Positions 9,559 to 19,583 of a stretch of 19,863 nt of DNA are shown one piece after another; the stretch's first letter is position 1; each line of letters opens with the position of its first letter. The notes beneath the pieces were generated by a model. It saw only the letters and a list, made by a program, of their open reading frames with translations. It did not search any database and had not been told where the DNA came from. Source of the DNA: Endotrypanum monterogeii (taxonomy: Eukaryota; Euglenozoa; Kinetoplastea; Trypanosomatida; Trypanosomatidae); contig KV784176.1 of assembly GCA_000333855.2 (NCBI GenBank), forward strand, positions 170,817 to 190,679, in the 5' to 3' direction. The translations under genes and the position numbers were made by a program.

Positions 9559-11602
9559 GTGTGCCGTCTAGTATTAGTGATCTATGTTATTCGTACATTA
9601 TGTGGCAGTTTTGCCTCATTATTCTTTTTTAGGTTTTGTGTTGCTCCCCTCCCACTTCTCGACCTCTTTGGCATTCGTTTTGCTGTTGACAATTGAGAGT
9701 GACTACGTCTGAGTATCTGTAGTTGCATCAAGGAGTCCCATGAGCTGCACTACTTCATGCCGGACTAGCTACATACGCAAGTATACTTACACATGTATAC
9801 TATCGATACAGCGCCATTTTGTGCCAAATATGTTTAAATGATGGGGCGTTCCTAGCGAGGAAAAAAAGAAAAAAGGGGGCCAACGACAGGTTCACCTTTT
9901 GAGATTATGGCAGTATACCCGACGCTTGGACATCGCATTCTGTCCACGACAGCTACGACATGAAAAAAAAAATACCATCGATTTTCTCTTACCTTCACAC
10001 CAATCTGGAAATTGGGGGAAAATGGGGAAAATGGAATTCTTCGATCTTAACTTTCCATGCCGCCGGGCAGTCGACGCGTCCTCCTCACTCCATCCTTCCT
10101 GACTGTGTGTAGCTTGCAGAAGAGGAAGCACCCGCTAAAAACGTGCATGCCCCATCGCTGCAGGCTGTAACCTCATCACGAAGCAATGGGACCACACACT
10201 GGCCAACTTGTGTGCGGCTGTGCGAGGGGCTGGGATGTACGGGTTAGTCCTTGTTGACGGCACCCTTGCTGCCCGCGACTAGTCAACGCAGTTGTCGATG
10301 TTCGATGTATACGACTCCCCTTTCCTTCTCTTGCTTGTCGGTAGGCCTCGAGTTGTGTCTTGAAAAAAAAAAAGGAGGCGAGCAGAGGTTGCTGAGCCTT
10401 ACATAAACATCTTCAAGAAATAGCTGCCATTCATCGCGTGTCAGGTTCCGGTTGTCGCGCTTGAGGGGATGGGAGAGAGCGGGGGGGAGGGGGGGATCTT
10501 CCAGCCAGAGCTTCCGTTCCCTCATTTCGTCCAACCGACCCCGTGCTACGCACTAGAATACAACCGTGGCATTGGTAACGGACACTCGTTTCGAGTATGA
10601 CGAAAAGATGCGCGCCAATGACTAACTTGAGGTGTTGCTCACATCATCCCCCCCCCCCCTCTTATCCCCAAAGTCGAAAAAAAAAAAAGGCAGCGCCTTG
10701 TCTAGAGAGGAAAACTTTAGTCTCGCACTCACCTGAAGGAATGATGCTTTTTTTTTTTCCAGTTCGAGTCCGTTTCAGACAGGACTCACAGTGACAGGAG
10801 CTTAAGTGGAAGTGAAGGAGCGACAAAACCGTTGGTATGTCGAGATGCTTATTCGTTTTCCTGTGTTATTTTGTGCTCCTTCTCTCTTCTTCTTTCCCTC
10901 CTCCTCTATTTTTTTTTATATATATATCTCCCTTTTTCTTCGTATCATTACTTTTTTTTTTTGTTTCTTCGAGGCTCGTCTCTGTGGCCGAAAGCTGCTA
11001 TCGGGAGTGGGATGAGAAGTCTTTGGAGTTGCATGCAAACGATGACGACGCCGACGACTAGTATCACCACCACCACCAAAAAAAAAAATGTTTACCAGGA
11101 AACTGCAGTCGTGATGACTGTGGGCCATGCTAGATGGTGTAAAGGAAGATCTGCAAGTAGAAAGTTTTTTTTAGTGATATGGCTTTGTGCAATTGCCCCA
11201 CTTGTGCAGAGTTCTGCCACCTGCAAGCTTCTCCATGTGGATATGCGAATACATCAGTAGATGTTATCCCTTCTTTTTTTCTCACGTTTTCATTTTCCCT
11301 TTTGTGTTTTCTTTTCTCTTCCTCTTGCGCCACGCTCCTGCGCAAAACAAAAAAAAAACGGATAGAGGTATTGCCCTGTATCTATTTTTGTCTATATAAC
11401 CTGTCAAATGTGTGACCCCTGCATACAATATACATCTGCACTACACAACGGGGAAAAGAAAAAGCGGTGAGAAGTGATCTGTCCAGGTTTGTGTGCGTTT
11501 TTCAGAAACTTAAAAAAAAAAAGTAGACGAAGCTCCCGTTAGTAGTGGATCTGCGCCACGGGTAGGGTGCTAGTGTTCAATGATCCATCACGCTTTATAG
11601 TC
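9559..11602. other. Gene-free stretch before the first RING gene
   Basis: No credible gene. Scattered A- and T-runs (for example 9962-9971, 10363-10373, 10678-10688, 10949-10960) alternate with balanced, degenerate-looking sequence at about 9,700-10,560. The frames are short and unrelated to known families. Any functional content would be untranslated or regulatory. Confidence 0.5.
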
Positions 11603-11652
11603 GGAGTTTTTCGTTGAGGTTTTTCTGATTGCACCTCACTATTCCTCACTAG
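11603..11652 (+). promoter_or_regulatory. Likely spliced-leader acceptor of the first RING gene
   Basis: A T-rich then C/T-rich stretch (about 11606-11650) ends in CTAG at 11652. This would leave a 5' UTR of about 80 bases before the ATG at 11733. The site is inferred from the usual polypyrimidine-then-AG rule. Confidence 0.4.
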
Positions 11653-11732
11653 CAAAGGGTTGAAAAAAAAATAAAAAGAAGCGAGCGAGTCTACAGTGGG
11701 GGTGGGCTGGCGAGACTCAGCCTAGTGCAAAC

Positions 11733-12173
11733 ATGCGGCCTTTTTTTTTCGCAGGGGCTCTGCTTACAGCTATAGTCGGCATGATTGCATTTTTTTCCAA
11801 TATTGGTGTTGTGAACAAGGATTCCCAACGAGGGGGAGAGACGGCGCTAGAAGCTGAAGAAGAGACGGGATACTACTACTTGCCGCCACCTGGGGAAAGA
11901 AACGAGGTGACCTCGAGGGATATCGGGGAGAACTTGGCCGACCACTCTTCATCCTTCAGAGCGGGGGCGGCTCCGTGTGTCATTTGCTATGAGCGGCCGC
12001 AGCAGTTCATGTTTGTTCTGTGCCGTCACATCTGCCTTTGCGAGCCGTGCCTCATGAGCGCTGCCTGTGCCTACAAAAATACGTTGGCCTCCCGATCCTT
12101 CACCGGGCCTGTGCGGATGCCGTGCCCCGTGTGCCGCAGGATCAGCGGCGTGGTAAAAACATTCTCCGCGTGA
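11733..12173 (+). CDS. Membrane-anchored C3HC4 RING finger protein (paralogue 1)
   Basis: This 146-residue protein is probably an E3 ubiquitin ligase on a membrane. Residues 4-27 are hydrophobic and likely form a signal anchor. An acidic linker with a YYYLPPP motif (47-53) follows. The C-terminal third is a RING with ligands C82, C85, C97, H99, C103, C106, C131 and C134. The CRHICLCEPC core resembles the RINGs of MGRN1- and IAP-type ligases, while the 24-residue gap between the sixth and seventh ligands is longer than usual. The protein ends in VVKTFSA, close to the end of its neighbour at 13579. The start is the first ATG, and it places the hydrophobic segment at the very N-terminus. A RING does not by itself prove ligase activity, and substrate and membrane are unknown. 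Confidence 0.85.
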   Translation: MRPFFFAGALLTAIVGMIAFFSNIGVVNKDSQRGGETALEAEEETGYYYLPPPGERNEVTSRDIGENLADHSSSFRAGAAPCVICYERPQQFMFVLCRHICLCEPCLMSAACAYKNTLASRSFTGPVRMPCPVCRRISGVVKTFSA

Positions 12174-13465
12174 GTTGAGTCGTCAAGTCGGCAGCGAGGC
12201 GGAGACCTCAACGTGTGCGCAGGTGCATCTGCATTCGTACCTCTGGTGCATCAACTATCGAATGGGGTCAAGTGGGCAGCGGGTCAACTTTTTGTGGTGA
12301 CTCGATGGGCACTGGCGACGTGAGTAGAGGTGTGGGCGAAGAGGGGAAAAAAAAACGTCTGTAGTGAGGTCTCCGCGCCGTCGTTGGTGCGCTTATTGCA
12401 GATGATGCATCCTCTCCTCCTTGCATATCGCGTCCACCCGAGAGCCGCACCTACTTCTACGGAGCGAGTCCCGCGACTGGGCCTTTTCTCTTATTGTTTT
12501 CTCCTCCTCCGCGTGTCTCACTTGACCTCTACTGTACTTTAATGTGTTCACATTTAGAGCAGTCTTTCTGTGTGCACATGCACACACGAGTGGGTTACAC
12601 GTGAGTGGGCCTGCGTGTATGTCAAGTCTCCTCCTTTGCTCTTATGCTTTCCGCCCCTGACAACTCTTCTTTTTTTTTTTTTGCTCAAATTATTTTGTTT
12701 ATGTTCGATGTCTACTTTGGGGTTCGAGTCGACGAGAATGCAATTCCTCCCCTCCCCTCCTCCCTCCCCATGTCTTCTCTCAACGCACAGACGTCTACTT
12801 GATCTAGCCTCAAGTACACAGCGGCAAGGTTACTAGAAAAAAAAAAAGAAAAAAAATTAGTGGTGATTTTATTCTCCCCTCTTTCTCTTCTTCCCTCCCT
12901 GCCTCCTTCCGCTCTTCCCTTCCCTTCGTTTTGTAGTTGGGTACCTGACCATTTCTTAGAGGGTGATATCTTGACATCCCCACCCACCGAATCGGAGGGA
13001 AGGGCGTGCCGTCGTATTGCCGTGCCACGGGTAGAGGGCTTGTTACAGTGGACACTGTTGTATATGTGTATGTATATTTGTATATGAACAATGTAGCCTC
13101 TAACTCTACTTGCAGTGTCGCAGTCTAACATGCGTATGGGGAAGATCTCTTCTTCCGCTTCCCCCCACTCTCCTCAACTCGCCCTTGCTTATGGGATTCT
13201 TACCCTAGGGGTGGTATCTATACATATATATATATATATATATATATGCATGTATCTTTTTATTTATTATACACGTATAAAAATTACTGCTAACCACATC
13301 CTTGCTTGATCTCTCCACAGGTGGACGTCTCGAGAGAAACCGCGCCACACCCTCTTCAATCCCTTATACTCACGTTTATAGATATTCACAGGGACACATA
13401 CATACACATACACACACACACACCGAATACAGTTACACCATTCATTTCGCTTGTATTTCTTTCCC

Positions 13466-13504
<39 letters not shown>
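12174..13504. other. Intergenic region between the RING genes
   Basis: No gene is supported. It holds a TA run (13223-13247), a CA run (about 13401-13423) and a GT run (13469-13505) that leads into the second RING gene's leader. A C/T-rich block lies at about 12870-12930. A frame open from 13306 into the second RING gene crosses the GT run as repeated Cys-Val and is not a real N-terminal extension. Confidence 0.6.
13223..13247. repeat. (TA)n microsatellite
   Basis: A pure TA run lies between the two RING genes and is likely to vary in length between strains. Confidence 0.85.

Positions 13505-13505
<1 letters not shown>
13469..13505. repeat. (TG)n microsatellite upstream of the second RING gene
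   Basis: About 37 bases of uninterrupted TG lie 74 bases before the ATG, just upstream of the likely splice acceptor. Length changes here could affect the spacing of trans-splicing signals; that effect is inference. Confidence 0.9.
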
Positions 13506-13506
<1 letters not shown>

Positions 13507-13566
13507 CAATCACTTTCTCTACCTCCTATATATATACATATCCCAGTTGTCTGTTCACTTCCTCAG
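13506..13566 (+). promoter_or_regulatory. Likely spliced-leader acceptor(s) of the second RING gene
   Basis: A C/T-rich stretch contains two candidate acceptors, CCCAG ending at 13546 and CCTCAG ending at 13566. Both precede the ATG at 13579, giving leaders of about 32 or 12 bases. Either would exclude the upstream open frame that crosses the TG repeat and so supports the chosen start. Confidence 0.45.
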
Positions 13567-13578
13567 CTGTTGTTAGTG

Positions 13579-14178
13579 ATGCCGTCAGAGCACAATAATT
13601 CGCGTTGTGGTGGGAGGAGGCGACAAAATGACAATGACGATGTCCAAGACAGAAGTCCCAGTGGTGCTCTCCTCGCCACTGTGGGTGGCTTAGCGTTCAT
13701 TGCAGGGGCTTTGGTATTTACAGGTCTGTCGCGCTTCTTTTGTGAAGAGGAGAAGACTGAGGAAGACACGGAACGCTACTATTGCCTCCCCTCCGTGGAT
13801 GAGGCACCCCCAGCCCGTCCGCGAGACGGAGGAGGGCGCGCCTCGTCTCATTCCGAGACCCCGTTGGCTGCCGATGAAAAAGTCGACCCGAATGCGACGG
13901 AACATCGATGGAAGGGTTCCGATACGACGTCCGTGGAGTGCGGTGGCGCCTGGGAGACCGAAGCTGAAAGCGGAAATCTCTGCGTGTGCTGCTACGCACG
14001 TCGGCACTCCTTCATGTTTGTGTCATGCCGCCACATTTGCCTCTGTGAGGCGTGCCTCATTCAGTTGGGCAGGTCCTATGAAGAAAACACGCGACATGCA
14101 CGCTTCAACGGTCCCGTGCGGATGCCATGCCCTATTTGTCGTACAGTCGGCTACGTTATAAAGACATTCAGCTCCTAG
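13579..14178 (+). CDS. Membrane-anchored C3HC4 RING finger protein (paralogue 2)
   Basis: This 199-residue paralogue of the protein at 11733 has a polar, basic N-terminus (1-27), a hydrophobic anchor (29-50), an acidic stretch with a YYCLP motif (67-71), a long polar linker and a C-terminal RING. The ligands are C135, C138, C150, H152, C156, C159, C184 and C187. Every spacing between ligands equals that of paralogue 1, and over the last 66 residues 36 are identical by my count, with FMFV, CRHICLCE, GPVRMPCP and KTFS shared. The linker is about 50 residues longer. The ATG at 13579 follows two good splice acceptors; the in-frame extension upstream is microsatellite. The role is probably E3 ubiquitin ligase on a membrane, inferred from the domain only. 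Confidence 0.85.
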   Translation: MPSEHNNSRCGGRRRQNDNDDVQDRSPSGALLATVGGLAFIAGALVFTGLSRFFCEEEKTEEDTERYYCLPSVDEAPPARPRDGGGRASSHSETPLAADEKVDPNATEHRWKGSDTTSVECGGAWETEAESGNLCVCCYARRHSFMFVSCRHICLCEACLIQLGRSYEENTRHARFNGPVRMPCPICRTVGYVIKTFSS

Positions 14179-15056
14179 TGGGCTTCATGACAACCTCCGC
14201 TATCGTGGTCAGTATCACATGTGTGTGTGTGTCTAGTCGACAAGAATGGTTCCTCAATGCAAACGGTAGTCAGCATATATATATATATTCAATGACAAGG
14301 TAGTAGTGGTGAAACATTCTTTGAAAAAAAAGTAATTCTTTTTTTTGCTGTTTATTTTTTTTTTTTGGGGGGGGTATTTTTCTCTGTACTTATCTGTTTA
14401 TTAGGTCGTGGCCACCCCCTCCCTCCTCCCGGTTGACGTATGATGATGTTGTTCTTGAGTGTTTCTCATTTCTCCTGGGCTTTCGTGACTACATATGTTC
14501 CCTCTTTTCTCTTCTATCTCGCTTCACGAGAAGGCACGCCACTCTTTTGTTTGGGCGACATGTGTCAGGGAATGATTTTCACGTTTTTTTTTTTTTTGCC
14601 GTTGCTCTTCTGCGATCGATTTTCTCTTTTAAATCATAAAAGTTGCCCCCTTTATCTCTTCAGCACTTCACTTTTTCCGTGAGTGTGTTTGTTGACTCGT
14701 TTGTTTTACCTGTATGGGTTCCTCTCATGATCTGCGGTTGTCTTTGTTCCTTGCCAACAGATTTGCGTTTGCTGTGGTGGAGCCAGCGTATTCATCCCCT
14801 CTTTGTTCTTGATCCCCCCCTCCAGTCGTTTGTCTTGCTGACGCACGCGTTTCTCATGTTCACTGTGTATGGCTTGTTGTAAACCTATAGGGCAGTGTTT
14901 CAGAGTGTCGCATTGCTCGCAAAGGACATGGAACGATACAAAATATCAAAAAAACATAATAATATATATATATACACACACATGTATGCATACATACAGA
15001 TGTGTATATGGTGTTTACTGCTGATTTTAACCTTCACTTGATGAGGAGCAATGTCC
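14179..15056. other. Gene-free stretch between second RING gene and right repeat arm
   Basis: No gene is supported. The stretch is T-rich with runs at 14339-14366 and 14585-14597, short TA runs at about 14275-14288 and 14962-14974, and a GT block near 14220. It probably contains the 3' UTR of the second RING mRNA. Confidence 0.55.
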
Positions 15057-15559
15057 TTGAACTCACTGTGTCCTCACACCCCTTTTCACCGTGGCACTTG
15101 TCACACCTGTGTCATCGGCGGTGAGCCAATGCAGCTACCATAAAGGGTTTCAGGCGTCACACACGCTACCCACCACTGCCTCATCACGCCGGCGATCACG
15201 TTGCCCAGACCGAGAGAATTGGGTTCGCAGCATCCCCGAGCTGTGGGCAAGGAAAGCGAAGCACCTCACATCCGAGTGGTCGCTGGGTAACGTCCGTCAC
15301 CTGTGCTGCACCAGCGAACGCACCGTCGCAGACCACGGCGATGCCAGCCCCTTCACGGCACCCTAGCTGTCACCACCTCAAGTGCGTAGCCCCCATGCCT
15401 CTAAGCCCGCGGGTCCTTGGCCATCTGCATCCTTCGCGACAGCTCCGGTATCTGCAATGAGGTGAGTAGGTGAGAAGAAAAGAGAAGAGGAGGTGCGGAC
15501 AAGGGGAGGGGGAGGCCTTCGTGGAGTGACTAAGACAGTCTGCACGCGAATTTGTAAAG
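15057..15559. repeat. Inverted repeat, right arm (503 bp)
   Basis: This is the mate of 7569-8071 in opposite orientation: same length, no gaps, four substitutions (here at 15259, 15299, 15310 and 15421). The frame open on the + strand (15091-15366, 91 codons) has no ATG, and its three differences from the other copy all change the residue. Flanking sequence differs at once on both sides. A CCACCTCAA stretch at 15373-15381 faintly recalls the conserved 79-bp signature of trypanosomatid ingi/L1Tc-derived retroposons; this is from memory and weak. Confidence 0.95.
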
Positions 15560-16739
15560 GAATTCAGCCATAAAGTGCTGATCGAAGACCAACGGTTCGC
15601 AAGTGCGTGCGTGTGATGGAGCGGATAGGGGAACATATATATACATTTATCCTCCCTCCCCCTCTTTTAGATTTCCTTTAAATCTGAGAGGTAACTTCGA
15701 CTGCGCGCCACTTTTTTTTTGTTTAGCTGCTTGTGTTTTTTTTTTCTCAAAGATTATTGGTGATAGTGGTGTGTTTACTTTTCCCTCATTGATAGAAAGA
15801 TGTATTTTTGTGCATACGTATATAGCTCTGTACATATGGTCGAGTGTGTCAAAAATGTGACTGCTGAGACGGCTGTCTGCTTCTGTCTTTTTTTCCTTCC
15901 TGAACAACGAACGTACGCGGCCCGTTCCCCTCCCCCCCTTTTTTTTTCACAACGATTTATTCATGTGGGTCAAATGTGGCGAAGAAACTTTTTTTTTTTA
16001 TCCTCTCTCCCGGAGCGACGCGAGGGCAGACCGCCAGCATCACATGACCACTGTTTATTTTGAAGAAGAAAAAAAGAGTACAACATACGATGTGATTCAT
16101 TGTCCCATGTGGAGCTCGTTTTACGTTACACTTCCCGATCACCGACCCCTCCCCATTATCTCGGATCTCTACTGCATCGCCCAAATGAGTTGGATCATCA
16201 GATCACAGGAGCGGTTGTCAGCAGAGGTTTTCCACGGAAGCTGTAGCGCCGCTTATGGGTCCCAGAGCTGTTGCCGTCCGCGATTATGACGGACTAGGAT
16301 CCACTGTTTCTTTTTCACGCGTTATGTCTACAGACTGGGTGGGGAGTGAGGTGAAGAGGGGGGTGGGTGGGCGGGGAGGACATATATATTCGCGTACGGC
16401 GTCTGCGGAGGTAGCCGTTGGGGGCACGGCGTCCCCCCCTCTTTATTCTTATTATTTGACTAGGGGGACGGTCGTCCTCTCCAGTTGGATTGCGTGTGCA
16501 GCCCAATTTTTTTTTCTTTCCTTGGTCGTACGCATTTGATGATAATACGGCTCCGGAAAGGAAGTTCGTTTTTACGTCGACTTGTTTCTTTCTCTTTTTC
16601 ACCCGAGGACACGGGGCGGGAGTGTGTGTGGGTGGCGGAGAGGAGGGGGTGGGGAGGCGTTCCTCTCTTCTCCGTCACTGCTTCCGCTCTTTGGGTGATA
16701 GAAGCACTGATTTCACAAGCATCGTCGGATACTATCCCC

Positions 16740-16773
<34 letters not shown>

Positions 16774-17082
16774 TATTCCCTATCCGGCTGAATCTAAGGG
16801 AGCCGTGCCTCTACGCACAGTTTTGAGAAGATATGAGAGGGGGACAGAGCTACTGAAGGTGGAAACGTTTACGGATGCAAACTCACCCAAACCTCAATTT
16901 TTCTGATACAGAGCCGCTACTGTACCTGTGCTAATGATCTGCCACGGATGTTAGCCGCAACGTCACTGGAGGGGCGGACTGTGTGAACAATGGTGGCTCT
17001 GGGGCGGTGGGTGCAATGCGTAGCTTATGGGGTGACAGAGGAGTGCTGCTGCCCGCTAGTGCACCATCGACGTCTACGAGCA
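15560..17082. other. Gene-free stretch after the right repeat arm
   Basis: No convincing gene. The frames present are short, low-complexity or cross the CA repeat at 16741-16770. T-runs occur at about 15712-15720, 15736-15745, 15940-15948, 15990-15999 and 16506-16514. Confidence 0.5.
16741..16770. repeat. (CA)n microsatellite
   Basis: Fifteen uninterrupted AC units. Frames crossing it read as repeated His-Thr and are artefacts. Confidence 0.9.
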
Positions 17083-17145
17083 TATTTTTTTTCTTTATAA
17101 TTTTTGATACCCTCACAGCTTTTCCGGAGAGAGGCTGCGACATAC

Positions 17146-17577
17146 ATGGGTGAGTGTGTTCATGCTGCCAGCGAGTTGTCAACTGTAAGGTCATCAGTCA
17201 TCCACGCCTTCCTTCCATTTATACCCTCTGGGATGGTGTTCATCAGTCGAAGGATGTTAACCGTGTGGCCACAATTCATCCGGCGTGGGAAGCCGTACAG
17301 GATTCACGACTCGAAGCTGATGGACATTCTTTCTTTTCCCGACGAGTCACCTCAGCTGGACTTTATGGTATATCCTGCACCCACAACATGGCGCACTCAT
17401 CGTGGCAGCGGGGTGAGGGGAAGGGGAGGCTTATCAGCGATGCCTAGGAAGCAGCCGTGTCTTCGAGGGTCGGTCCCGCCTGAATGCTGCTACGCAAGAG
17501 GTGTTATGTGCGCAGCATCACTTAATTTTCTGAAATATTACCGTCGATCGGTTCTTGTGATGAAGTGCAGAGGGTGA
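17146..17577 (+). CDS. Uncertain hypothetical protein, 143 residues
   Basis: An ATG-initiated frame of 143 codons follows a T-rich tract (17083-17104) and CCTCACAG ending at 17118, which could be a splice acceptor 27 bases upstream. The product is of mixed, fairly globular composition, without low-complexity runs up to about residue 85, then a Gly/Arg-rich stretch and several Cys near the end. I recognise no domain, signal peptide or membrane segment. Third-position usage looks weak compared with the transporter and zinc-protein genes, and another frame overlaps it. It may be a relic or chance. Confidence 0.25.
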   Translation: MGECVHAASELSTVRSSVIHAFLPFIPSGMVFISRRMLTVWPQFIRRGKPYRIHDSKLMDILSFPDESPQLDFMVYPAPTTWRTHRGSGVRGRGGLSAMPRKQPCLRGSVPPECCYARGVMCAASLNFLKYYRRSVLVMKCRG

Positions 17578-19227
17578 CGGTGGTGGCTGGGCGTGTGTTG
17601 TGTTTGAGTGTGTGTGTGTGCGTGGGGAAATATTCTGCTCATCGTTTAACTACTCCCAGTGGGTTGTCTACAACCCGGCGACACGAATGCAGGAGAGGTT
17701 GAACTCAATGGCAGTGGCGGCCGCTATGCGCGGAAAACTATTTTTTTTTTTTGTACTCGGTGTTGTCATTTTTTTCTTTCCTTTTCTCTGGATGCCACAA
17801 TTTTTTTTTTTTGCGGAGCGTTTTCTGTGAACTGGGTTCGAATTCTTTTTTCTTTTTTGGCGCTCTGTGACTGGTACACATATTGTATTTGACTCTCCGA
17901 CGTCCCCTTCACCCGCTATAGCAATGCTGTGTTGCGCTTCACAGCCTTACGCAGCTCTTACCACAGGCGGCCTAGATCAACCGGCGTGCTCATAGCCACA
18001 TGCCTTCCGGTCTAATGCAAAGGGGTGCGCTGAGTGCACAGATATCCAAGGAGATAAGTTTCCCCGGTTTGATGAAGTTGTCATGTGATGATGAGGGAAG
18101 CACTGTCGACACTGGAGATTGAGTTCCTCTTCTGCTTATCCGAGGTGGCGTTGCCTGTGTGATAGGCTGCTGGTTGAGTTGTGGTCGCGCATGATGCTAC
18201 GGGCAGCACTGCGATACTCGAGAAGCGGGAAATGGGACGGACTATCCGGATTTCAAGAGGCGAAAGGGGGGAGGTCTATCGACACACTTCTGTGAGCTCG
18301 AACAAAAGAAAATCGATGCGAATAGTGAGTAGAATGTGAGGTATGTCCTCTGATACCAGTGCACCCTGTAATACAGTCGTGAAAATGCGCTCACACCCAA
18401 AGCAAGTATCCGGGAAGGACGTATCGCTTTCTGTTGCGTTCGAAAAAAAAAAAGATATCTGGTTGTGGAGCTGAGTATATGAGAAGCGCGCTGTAGATGA
18501 TGATGAACGCTTCATTACATGCTTCTGTTAAGTGCGAAGGAGAAGGATAAGTGCTTTGGCAGTGGAGGAGAGTTTATCTCCTAGAGGTATGTTTTTGAAT
18601 ATAGGTGTCTGTGTGTGAGGGGGGTGGGGTGGTTTCAAATGAAATCCCTGTCGTGTTTTGGCAACACTGGCTTGCTGCACCACCACCTCCAACGCTCCAC
18701 GACGATTCTGTTTTTTTTTTCTGCTAGGGAAAAATCTGTGGAGAAGGGTGCTCGTGGTACAAAGACATTATTCCCAAGGACACACTCACACACATTTGCC
18801 CCGCTCAAATTGCGTGTATGCTGGCGCACCACATCAGCTGTGAGGTATTAGCTCCCTCACCTACATCTTCCATGCTTCGGCAGTAGCTGACTACCCCCAG
18901 TATTCCTCGAAAGTTAGACGTTCGGTTATGTGGCGATGCTTTGATCGTATACCCTGCGATTTTTGGGAGCGCTCCTCTCCCCTCCCCCCGTTTTTTTTCT
19001 CTCTCGCACGTATACGTGCGTCTGACTCTCGTCTCACGCATTGATGTTCATTCCTCCCGTGCCGTATTTTATTATCGTTTGTATTCCTTCGAACCCTTCC
19101 CCCCCCCTCTCCTTCCACCTGCCACCTCATCCACTGTCGTTCTGTATGGCCCCTCCTACCCGGGAGATATTTCACATGCGCGTGAGTTGACAAAACAGCA
19201 TACATCACACCATTCCCAATCGACGAC
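17578..19227. other. Gene-free stretch before the zinc-binding protein
   Basis: No gene is supported. T-runs lie at about 17741-17752 and 17799-17811. About 17,890-18,600 is balanced and degenerate-looking, with stops in all frames. A frame from 18941 to 19465 runs into the next gene out of frame and is not coding. Confidence 0.5.
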
Positions 19228-19275
19228 AGTATTTATTACCCCCCCCTCCCCTTCCCCCCCCCCCAACGCTCACAG
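19228..19275 (+). promoter_or_regulatory. Likely spliced-leader acceptor of the zinc-binding protein gene
   Basis: A long C-rich pyrimidine tract (about 19230-19264) is followed by GCTCACAG ending at 19275, the first AG after the tract. It gives a 5' UTR of about 56 bases before the ATG at 19332. Confidence 0.55.
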
Positions 19276-19331
19276 CTGTAACTGGGAACTCTACAAGAAT
19301 ATATATAAATATACACAAATATACATTTATA

Positions 19332-19583
19332 ATGCCATCTGGCAACGGATGCCGTGCGAACCAGCGCCGCGAGCGCGAAATGAAGAAGGCTCAGAGTGCT
19401 GGAGCGAAGCATACCTCCGAAGACCTCAAAAAACACGAGCAGAGCAAGAATGCCATCCAGTGTAGGGTGTGCTTGCAAGGGTTTCCACGGACCGTGCGCC
19501 GCCCAGAGCTGGAGCAGCATTTTGAAAAGCACGCAAAGACAGGAAAATCTTTTCAAGAAATCTTCCCCGAGTTCAGCGAGTAA
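19332..19583 (+). CDS. Small C2H2 zinc-binding protein (At2g23090-like, 4F5-type N-terminus)
   Basis: This 83-residue basic protein has an N-terminal GNGCRANQRREREMKK segment (4-19) of the 4F5/SERF kind, then a zinc-binding unit with C44, C47, H63 and H67 (C-x2-C-x15-H-x3-H). It ends with a conserved-looking FQEIFPEF (74-81). Length and layout match the eukaryotic small zinc-binding family that includes Arabidopsis At2g23090. The function of that family is poorly defined; a nucleic-acid or chaperone-like role is only a guess. The start is the first ATG after a good splice acceptor, and overlapping frames lack this pattern. There is no signal peptide or membrane segment, so it should be soluble. 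Confidence 0.9.
   Translation: MPSGNGCRANQRREREMKKAQSAGAKHTSEDLKKHEQSKNAIQCRVCLQGFPRTVRRPELEQHFEKHAKTGKSFQEIFPEFSE

Noticed and set aside
10762..10775. GTTCGAGTCC resembling a tRNA T-loop
   Set aside because: No acceptor stem, D-arm or anticodon arm fits around it.
13306..13578. In-frame N-terminal extension of the second RING protein
   Set aside because: It would be translated from CA and TG repeats and lies upstream of two good splice acceptors; the first RING protein has no such region.
18941..19465. 174-codon frame overlapping the zinc-protein gene
   Set aside because: It is out of frame with a clear C2H2 protein, and its first part is C-rich low-complexity sequence.
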